Below, piece by piece: positions 59,203 to 64,000 of a stretch of DNA of 64,000 nucleotides. The DNA comes from Physcousia sp015060555 (lineage in GTDB: Bacteria > Bacteroidota > Bacteroidia > Bacteroidales > Bacteroidaceae), in the NCBI GenBank assembly GCA_015060555.1, contig SUYG01000045.1:124001-188000 (forward strand), in the 5' to 3' direction. The notes under the pieces are model-generated. The model saw only the letters and a list, made by a program, of their open reading frames with translations, was not told the origin of the DNA and made no database searches. Within the stretch, counting starts at the first letter, position 1. Each line of letters starts with the position of its first letter. The translations under genes and the position numbers were made by a program.

Positions 59203-59301
59203 CCCCCAAGCCCCCTAAAGGGGAGTGTTTTTTGGGGGAAGAGGGGAAAGGGGAGGAGAGAGGCTGGGTGCCTCTACACTCCCCTTTAGGGGGCTTGGGG
59301 G
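59203..59301. repeat. REPIN-like element: perfect 26-bp inverted repeat with inner hairpin
   Basis: The 26 bases at 59203-59228 (CCCCCAAGCCCCCTAAAGGG then GAGTGT) are exactly complementary to 59276-59301. Within the 47-bp loop a second stem AGAGGC/GCCTCT lies at 59259-59275. The AAGCCCC-type ends recall the pair inside the kelch gene. It lies 400 bp upstream of the RAYT transposase gene. Confidence 0.75.
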
Positions 59302-59339
59302 CTTGGGGGCTTTAGGAGGGGGAGAAATGAGGAAATGAA

Positions 59340-59615
59340 GAAAGTAGGAAAGTAGACATTAAGGTGTTTTGGGGGGGCGCAAACGGACATCTTGGAGCAG
59401 CTGGCTCACATTGAGATACGGCAGACGGAAATCAGAGGCACGAGACGGACATTAGGGAAGTGGAAGATGGACATTATATGTAGGGGTTAAATTTTATAAT
59501 AATATTACATTATTATATATATATTATATATTATACGATAAATTATATACTAATTATATTACTTCCTCTTTCTTTCCCTGGTCTAAAACACCTTAATGTC
59601 TACTTTCCTACTTTC
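59340..59615. mobile_element. 276-bp MITE-like element with 31-bp perfect terminal inverted repeats
   Basis: The 31 bases at 59340-59370 (GAAAGTAGGAAAGTAGACAT then TAAGGTGTTTT) are exactly complementary to 59585-59615. The 214-bp interior has no open frame and turns very AT-rich (TATATA-type) from about 59490. It ends about 100 bp before the RAYT coding start. No target duplication is evident. Confidence 0.55.
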
Positions 59616-59684
59616 CTACTTTACTACTTTGTGTGTCAAGATGAGATTTTTCATCGAAAATGATGTGGGTTGAGGAGATTTTCG

Positions 59685-59692
59685 TAAATTTG
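59685..59692 (+). promoter_or_regulatory. -7 promoter box of the RAYT gene
   Basis: TAAATTTG followed by CGG fits TAnnTTTG and lies 24 nt before the ATG at 59717. It makes the in-frame ATG at 59660 an unlikely start. Confidence 0.5.
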
Positions 59693-59716
59693 CGGCGGAA
59701 ACAAGTTTCTCATTGC

Positions 59717-60790
59717 ATGGACCGCGAAACCTATGAGCGTAATAAGGCTTTTGCCGGCGAACTGAAGCCCTCGATGCAGCGCCGCTGTGTGGATCATGAC
59801 TACACGGGGCGCATGATGTACATGATTACCATGACCACCGAGGGCCGCCGTGCCCTCTTTGGTCGTGTAGTGGGGCGCAGCGATGCCGCGCCCGACAGCC
59901 CTGATGCGCCAAGGACAGAGCTCAGCGAACTCGGGCAGCGGGTGGCCGATGAATGGTGGGGCATCCCCGAGTACTACCCCCAGGTGGAAGTCCTCGCACT
60001 ACAGATGATGCCTGACCACCTGCATGGCATTCTCTTTGTCAAAGAACAGATGGAAAAGGACCTCAGCCGCATCATTCGCGGATTTAAGACTGGCTGCAAC
60101 CGCCATTTCCGCGCCCTTTATCCCGCCGCCTCGGCAAGCTCTGCCCCCTCTGTTGTTCCCTCTGTTGCTTCTTCCCTCGTTCCGTCTGTTGCGACTCAGT
60201 CGCAACCAACCAAACCCGATGACCGTACCCACGGTCTTCTCTTTGCCCGTGGCTTCAATGACAAGCTCCTCTTGCGAGAAGGCCAGCTGCAGCGCTGGCT
60301 CGATTATCTCGCCGACAACCCCCGCCGCCTGCTGCTGAAGCGCGCCCGCCCCGACCTCCTCCGCGTGCGCCTCGATGTCGATGTCTGCGGCCGCACGTGT
60401 TCCGCCGTCGGCAACCTCGCCCTGCTCTCCGCCCCCGAGAAGCTGCGCGTGCGCATCTCCCGCAGCATAGACCCCGCCCTGCTCGAACAGGAGAAGGCGC
60501 GCCTGCTGGCAGCGGCCCGCGCCGGTGCCGTCCTCGTCTCTCCCGCCATCAGCCCCGGCGAGAAAGCCATCACCCGCGCCGCCTTCGACGAAGGCCTGCC
60601 CCTCATCGTCCTCCTCGACAACGGCCTCGCCCCCCTGCAGAAGCCATCGGGCGAGCGCTTCCGCGCCTGCGCCGAGGGCCGCCTGCTGCTCCTCTCACCC
60701 TTTCCCCACCGCAACCACAAAGTCACCATCACGCGACAGGTATGCGAGGCGCTGAACGGGCTGGCATGGGAGATTAGTGGGGGGAGGTAA
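59717..60790 (+). CDS. REP-associated HUH tyrosine transposase (RAYT, IS200-like) with a DprA-like C-terminal domain
   Basis: 357 residues from the ATG at 59717, downstream of its promoter box. The Y1-type core (about 25-210) has the metal-binding HUH pair His101/His103 in MMPDHLHGILF and the RAYT pattern YLADNPRR with the likely nucleophile Tyr197. The C-terminal 140 residues (LVSPAISPGEKAITRAAFDEGLPLIVLLDNGLAP...GRLLLLSPFPHR) resemble the Rossmann-like core of DprA/SLOG proteins and are not part of ordinary IS200 transposases. RAYTs act on short palindromes (REPs) as single-strand nucleases/ligases. The gene lies beside a REPIN-like element and 118 bp before a Cas12f-like gene on the same strand. 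Confidence 0.82.
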   Translation: MDRETYERNKAFAGELKPSMQRRCVDHDYTGRMMYMITMTTEGRRALFGRVVGRSDAAPDSPDAPRTELSELGQRVADEWWGIPEYYPQVEVLALQMMPDHLHGILFVKEQMEKDLSRIIRGFKTGCNRHFRALYPAASASSAPSVVPSVASSLVPSVATQSQPTKPDDRTHGLLFARGFNDKLLLREGQLQRWLDYLADNPRRLLLKRARPDLLRVRLDVDVCGRTCSAVGNLALLSAPEKLRVRISRSIDPALLEQEKARLLAAARAGAVLVSPAISPGEKAITRAAFDEGLPLIVLLDNGLAPLQKPSGERFRACAEGRLLLLSPFPHRNHKVTITRQVCEALNGLAWEISGGR

Positions 60791-60870
60791 AAAGAGAGGG
60801 CAAGAGCCCTCAAATCACACTTTTTTCCACATTTTCCCCATTTCCCTTCCTTCCTTTTAAGATTTCTTGC

Positions 60871-60878
60871 TATCTTTG
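60871..60878 (+). promoter_or_regulatory. -7 promoter box of the Cas12f locus
   Basis: TATCTTTG followed by CAGCGG, 30 nt before the effector ATG. It is the only recognisable promoter box before the scaffold and the array. Confidence 0.65.
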
Positions 60879-60908
60879 CAGCGGAAATAATGAAAAAAGG
60901 TATCATCT

Positions 60909-62315
60909 ATGCCCACGATAACGCGAAAGATAGAGCTGACGCTTTGCACTGACGGCCTCTCCGACGAAGAGCGGAAGGCGCAGTGGGGACTGCTGTACCA
61001 TATCAACGACAATCTGTACAAAGCGGCTAACAATATCTCGTCGAAGCTGTATTTGGATGAGCATGTCTCGTCGATGGTGCGGCTGAAGCATGCCGAGTAC
61101 CTGTCGCTACAGAAAGAACTGGCTAAGGCCGAGCGGCAAAAGATGCCCGATGTTGATGTGATAGAAGAGTTGCGGGAGCGTTTGTCGGCGGCAGAGCAGG
61201 AGATGTCGGACCAGGAACTGGCTATCTGCAAGTATGCGACTGAGATGTCAACGAATACTTTGGCGTACAGGTTTGCGACAGAGATTGAAACGAACATTTT
61301 CGGTCAGATTCTGGCTCGTCTGGAAAACAATGCCCAGGCTGTATTCCTTACTGATGCACCCGATGTAAAACGTGGCGAGCGCGCCATCCGCAATTACAAG
61401 AAAGGCATGCCGATTCCATTTCCATGGAACAACAGCATCAAAATCGAATGTGAAGGTGGTGAGTTCTACCTCCGTTGGTACAGTGGGCTACGTTTCCACT
61501 TCAACTTCGGCAAAGACCGCAGCGGCAACAGACTGATAGTGCAGCGCTGCCTGAAGCTGGATAAAGAGTACGATGGCGAGTACAAGCTGTGCAACTCGTC
61601 CATACAGATGGTGAAGCGCGACGGCTCGACGAAGTTCTTCCTGCTCATGGTGGTTAACATCCCGCAGGAGTACGTGGAGCTGAACAAACATATCGTGGTG
61701 GGTGTGGACTTGGGCATCAATGTTCCTGCCTACGTGGCCACGAACATCACGCCAGAGCGTAAGGCCATCGGCGACCGAGAGCATTTCCTGAACACCCGCA
61801 TGGCGTTCCAACGCCGCTACAAATCGCTGCAACGATTGAAGACTACAGCGGGCGGCAAGGGACGCACGAAGAAGCTTGAACCGCTGGAGCGGCTGCGGCA
61901 GGCCGAGCACAACTGGGTGCACACGCAGAACCACCTGTTCAGCCGCGAGGTGGTGAACTTCGCCTTGCAGACACACGCCGCCACCATCCACCTGGAGGAT
62001 CTCTCGGGCTTCGGCAAGGACAGCGACGGCAACGCCGACGAGCGGAAGGAGTTCGTGCTGCGCAACTGGTCGTACTATGAGTTGCAGAACATGATTACCT
62101 ACAAGGCTGCTAAATATGGCATCAGGGTGGAGAAGATTCGCCCCGCGTTCACCAGCCGCACCTGCTCCTGCTGTGGGCACGAAGGTTTCCGTGAGGGCGT
62201 CACATTCATCTGCGAGAATCCTGAATGTCAGCAGTTCGGCGAGAAGGTTCATGCCGACTACAACGCCGCAAGAAATATAGCTAACAGTAAAGACATCATA
62301 AAGAAAAATGAATAG
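60909..62315 (+). CDS. cas12f: Cas12f-like miniature type V CRISPR effector nuclease
   Basis: 468 residues, inside the Cas12f range and near AsCas12f size. Residues 1-255 are the helical recognition and wedge part, with the family-like block NYKKGMPIPFPWNNSI (about 162-177) and FGKDRSGNRLIVQRC. From 260 a RuvC domain follows: Asp267 in VVGVDLGINVPAYVA, Glu363 in IHLEDLSGFG, a zinc knuckle Cys419/Cys422 and Cys435/Cys440, and Asp450 in VHADYNAARNIA. All catalytic residues are intact. The segment LRNWSYYELQNMITYKAAKYGI closely parallels Cas12f1 and TnpB. Alone it could pass for TnpB; the adjoining CRISPR array and tracr-like RNA make it a guide-dependent type V-F effector. Expected activity: RNA-guided DNA cleavage, probably as a dimer. 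No cas1/cas2 is in view. Confidence 0.9.
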   Translation: MPTITRKIELTLCTDGLSDEERKAQWGLLYHINDNLYKAANNISSKLYLDEHVSSMVRLKHAEYLSLQKELAKAERQKMPDVDVIEELRERLSAAEQEMSDQELAICKYATEMSTNTLAYRFATEIETNIFGQILARLENNAQAVFLTDAPDVKRGERAIRNYKKGMPIPFPWNNSIKIECEGGEFYLRWYSGLRFHFNFGKDRSGNRLIVQRCLKLDKEYDGEYKLCNSSIQMVKRDGSTKFFLLMVVNIPQEYVELNKHIVVGVDLGINVPAYVATNITPERKAIGDREHFLNTRMAFQRRYKSLQRLKTTAGGKGRTKKLEPLERLRQAEHNWVHTQNHLFSREVVNFALQTHAATIHLEDLSGFGKDSDGNADERKEFVLRNWSYYELQNMITYKAAKYGIRVEKIRPAFTSRTCSCCGHEGFREGVTFICENPECQQFGEKVHADYNAARNIANSKDIIKKNE

Positions 62316-62400
62316 GATTCGTCCTATGGGGCAGTTGGTTGCCCTTAGCCTGAGGCATTTATTGCACTCGGGAAGTACCATTTCCAATTAAACAACAGCG
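62312..62400 (+). ncRNA. tracrRNA-like scaffold starting on the effector stop codon
   Basis: Three consecutive hairpins lie between the effector and the array: ATAGGA-TTCG-TCCTAT (62312-62327, including the TAG stop); GGGCA-GTTGGT-TGCCC (62329-62344); CCTGAGGCA-TTTAT-TGC-A-CTCGGG (62349-62372, 9 bp with one bulged A). Then GTACCAT (62375-62381) is complementary to ATGGTAC of the repeat, CCA (62384-62386) to the preceding TGG, and ACAGC (62395-62399) to the repeat's first five bases, giving a discontinuous anti-repeat. The order of a GGGC hairpin, a CC-GAG...CTCGG hairpin and an anti-repeat is the plan of known Cas12f tracrRNAs. Transcript ends are not known. Confidence 0.65.
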
Positions 62401-62415
62401 CATTACTGATGATGT

Positions 62416-62698
62416 GCTGTCAGACAATACAAAATGGATGGTACATCCAACGAACTCGCGAATGCGATACTTTACTTTTGGCTGTCAGACAATACAAAAT
62501 GGATGGTACATCCAACAGCCGCCAGTTCTCTGACGAGGTGAGTTGGGCTGTCAGACAATACAAAATGGATGGTACATCCAACACCTGAAGGAGTTGCAAC
62601 GCTCCATCGGTAGCTGTCAGACAATACAAAATGGATGGTACATCCAACCGATAGTGGAATTCTCCTTGGCATAATACTGCTGTCAGACAATAAAAAAT
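62416..62698 (+). CRISPR. CRISPR array, four 36-bp repeats plus one degenerate terminal repeat
   Basis: Identical 36-bp repeats at 62416-62451, 62481-62516, 62547-62582 and 62613-62648 begin GCTGTCAGACAATAC and end GGATGGTACATCCAAC. Spacers are 29, 30, 30 and 30 nt (62452-62480, 62517-62546, 62583-62612, 62649-62678) and unrelated to each other. A fifth repeat at 62679-62698 matches the first 20 positions with one change and then diverges. Degeneracy at the distal end places the leader beside the effector and supports plus-strand transcription. The repeat's 3' part can fold on itself (GGATG/CATCC, 3-nt loop). No spacer matches elsewhere in the window by eye. Confidence 0.95.
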
Positions 62699-62727
62699 AA
62701 TGAAACTCTGAACAAATCTAAGCCCTG

Positions 62728-63729
62728 ATGAAAAGGTTTGCAATATATAATTACGGCTACGTTGATGACAAACATGAGGGAACTCTCTTAGCCTATGCCG
62801 AGCCTTCTCGCCCCCCCGTTCCAGCAGCGGAGCGCCAATCTTATTTGAGCCCTCTCTTCGGTAAGGAGGGGGATGAATTTGCATTGAGAGGTCTTAAAAA
62901 GGGAGATCCTGATTACCCTTGCGTGGTGTTGTTGAACCAAGATGGCATCGTAATGCTTCATCTAGAGCATCCAAAGGTCTTGGATGTGTGGGAGAAAGAT
63001 ACGACTCGACCCAGTAAATTCCCAAAGATTGACAAGAAGCCAGTGGCTTCCAACCCATTTTGCTATGTTTTCATAGACTGCCGTGAGGGGCATAACAAGA
63101 TAGCCATTGAACTCAACAGTAGTGCTTGGCGAAAGACCGATGGGGTGAAGACATTGCTCCAAACTAATATGAACATGTTGTTCAACAACCAAGATTTGGG
63201 GTTTAATATCATCATCAAACCAGAGACGTATTCCTTTGATTTTTTGGAACAGGGACGCTGGCACATGTACAAGAACAACCGAACGGTGAAGTGGATGACG
63301 ATTCACTGGAATCGCGGATTGATAGACCCTAAAGTGGAAGCCATAGTCAAGCATAGCCATTTTTTCAAGTCGATATTCGGCCTTTTCAGTTCAATGGAGG
63401 GTGACGTCACGCTGAAGAATCCTAATGTGTCAAGCCTTCTCCGCAAGAAGGCGAAACTGGCAGAATTATTCACCATGCTCATAGGTAGTGAACAGAGTGA
63501 CGCTTTCGGCGTGAAATGGATGCTCTCCAACCATCGGTCCTATGAATGGGGCGAGGACATCCGAATAGACTTCCCAATGGAAGATGAAATACTTGACAGC
63601 GTCTTTGGCAAGGATATGCTTTTCCCGATCCCGAAGGTGGCTAAGTGGTTTAATCGAGTAGAAAAAGATATTGAAGAAGAGAGAAATGCTACGAATACTC
63701 AACGAAGAAGAAAGAAAGAGAATCCGTGA
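62728..63729 (+). CDS. Unrecognised protein next to the CRISPR array
   Basis: 333 residues, no signal peptide or membrane segment. It begins 29 nt after the degenerate last repeat. Residues about 26-52 (AEPSRPPVPAAERQSYLSPLFGKEGDEFA) look like low-complexity or repeat-derived sequence; the bases include CCCTC...GAGGG palindromic runs. The remainder is well-formed alpha/beta protein (NPFCYVFIDCREGHNKIAIELNSSAWRKTDGVKTLLQTNMN; SEQSDAFGVKWMLSNHRSYEWGEDIRIDFPMEDEI) with a basic end. No known family is recognised. Its coding sequence is visibly richer in A/T than the genes before 60 kb, suggesting acquisition. The next gene starts inside its last 44 bases, so the two form an operon. Confidence 0.65.
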   Translation: MKRFAIYNYGYVDDKHEGTLLAYAEPSRPPVPAAERQSYLSPLFGKEGDEFALRGLKKGDPDYPCVVLLNQDGIVMLHLEHPKVLDVWEKDTTRPSKFPKIDKKPVASNPFCYVFIDCREGHNKIAIELNSSAWRKTDGVKTLLQTNMNMLFNNQDLGFNIIIKPETYSFDFLEQGRWHMYKNNRTVKWMTIHWNRGLIDPKVEAIVKHSHFFKSIFGLFSSMEGDVTLKNPNVSSLLRKKAKLAELFTMLIGSEQSDAFGVKWMLSNHRSYEWGEDIRIDFPMEDEILDSVFGKDMLFPIPKVAKWFNRVEKDIEEERNATNTQRRRKKENP

Positions 63730-64000
63730 GGCGTTTGAGCAGAACCCTTTGTATGCAGCCTGTGCTGCCGTATTCCGCAAACGTCGTGCCCATCTGAATG
63801 GTTTGGAGATTCAGGTGGAAGATGTGTTTTGTGCCACCGCTCTTTTGCTTGACACTTTCTATAATACAGAGGAGGAACTGACACAGGAATCCATTGATAC
63901 TCTATGGGACGACCTTTGCAATAACATTCGCGATGCCAAGTTTGATGCCTCGGAACATGACAAACGCCAAGTGGTGCACACCATATTTGCAATTGTACGC
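63686..64000 (+). CDS. Unrecognised protein, N-terminal part (runs off the window)
   Basis: Opens at ATG 63686 within the end of the previous gene, in another frame, and stays open for 105 codons to the window edge. It reads MLRILNEEERKRIREAFEQNP, then LYAACAAVFRKRRAHLNG, VEDVFCATALLLDTFYN and ending VVHTIFAIVR. Helical and charged; no motif identified. The 44-bp overlap indicates translational coupling with the preceding gene. Confidence 0.6.
   Translation, partial: MLRILNEEERKRIREAFEQNPLYAACAAVFRKRRAHLNGLEIQVEDVFCATALLLDTFYNTEEELTQESIDTLWDDLCNNIRDAKFDASEHDKRQVVHTIFAIVR

Noticed and set aside
60909..62315. Plain IS605 TnpB transposon gene
   Set aside because: The RuvC and zinc motifs fit TnpB too, but a real repeat-spacer array and a tracr-like anti-repeat lie directly downstream, and the N-terminal and central blocks fit Cas12f.
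62416..62678. Self-targeting spacers
   Set aside because: No spacer was found elsewhere in the window by eye; targets outside the window cannot be judged.
62679..62715. Fifth full CRISPR repeat
   Set aside because: Only the first 20 bases match, with one change; it is a degenerate terminal copy, so no fifth spacer is claimed.
62420..62884. Minus-strand open frame with repeated 'LDVPSILYCLTA' peptides
   Set aside because: It is the translation of the CRISPR repeats, whose 66-bp period is a multiple of three; not a protein-coding gene.

Overview
The window reads as chromosomal DNA from a member of the Bacteroidales, most like Prevotella or a close relative. The evidence is the Bacteroidota promoter -7 box (TAnnTTTG, usually TATCTTTGC or TACCTTTGC) ahead of many genes, a hybrid two-component regulator beside secreted glycosidases, a secreted protein with a Prevotella-type C-terminal 'YDLNGR...GIYIV' tail, an Rnf operon in the order BCDGEA, and Bacteroidota-restricted families (DUF6055, DUF5107, golvesin-domain protein). 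The species cannot be named from the sequence alone.

Layout. 1-2.1 kb: end of a flavodoxin-like reductase and a membrane MutS-like ATPase. 2.4-14.5 kb: a carbohydrate cluster with a GH29 fucosidase, a DUF6055 HEIGH-motif protein, a GH2 beta-galactosidase and a divergent hybrid sensor/regulator; no SusC/SusD pair is present, and two gene remnants lie at its edges. 14.8-18.4 kb: Na+/phosphate symporter, PhoB-like regulator and PhoR-like kinase. 18.4-31.7 kb, mostly minus strand: housekeeping genes (DEAD-box helicase, LptF/G permease, Tgt, Lon, TrmN6, golvesin-domain secreted protein, acyltransferase, NhaD). 32-43.8 kb: sugar transporter with a DUF5107/TPR protein, tRNA-Gly(CCC), RarA, glycosyltransferase, aldose epimerase, MATE pump, DUF3737 and a MalY-type lyase. 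43.9-49.9 kb: RseC-rnfBCDGEA. 49.9-56.6 kb: sialic-acid catabolism (NanA, a mutarotase-symporter fusion, AGE epimerase, MFS), then a TIGR04076 protein and alanine dehydrogenase. 58.2-64 kb: an accessory region with an HU-like protein, dense repeats, a REP-associated HUH transposase (RAYT), a miniature type V-F CRISPR locus and two unrecognised genes.

The most notable system is at 60.86-62.70 kb. It has a 468-residue Cas12f-like effector with intact RuvC residues (D267, E363, D450) and a Cys4 zinc knuckle. A structured tracrRNA-like segment begins on the effector stop codon and is followed 16 nt later by an array of four identical 36-bp repeats with 29-30 nt spacers. Effector, scaffold and array lie on one strand behind one recognisable promoter. 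No cas1/cas2 is visible before the window ends. The layout resembles a TnpB-omegaRNA unit with repeats appended, and the gene just upstream is an HUH Y1 transposase.

A second theme is a family of G-rich REP-like palindromes (at least 12 copies). Several have entered reading frames: the receiver domain of the PhoB-like regulator, the mutarotase-symporter fusion, and the ends of Tgt, LptF/G and Lon. The RAYT gene sits next to the largest inverted pair of this kind and is the natural candidate for having spread them.
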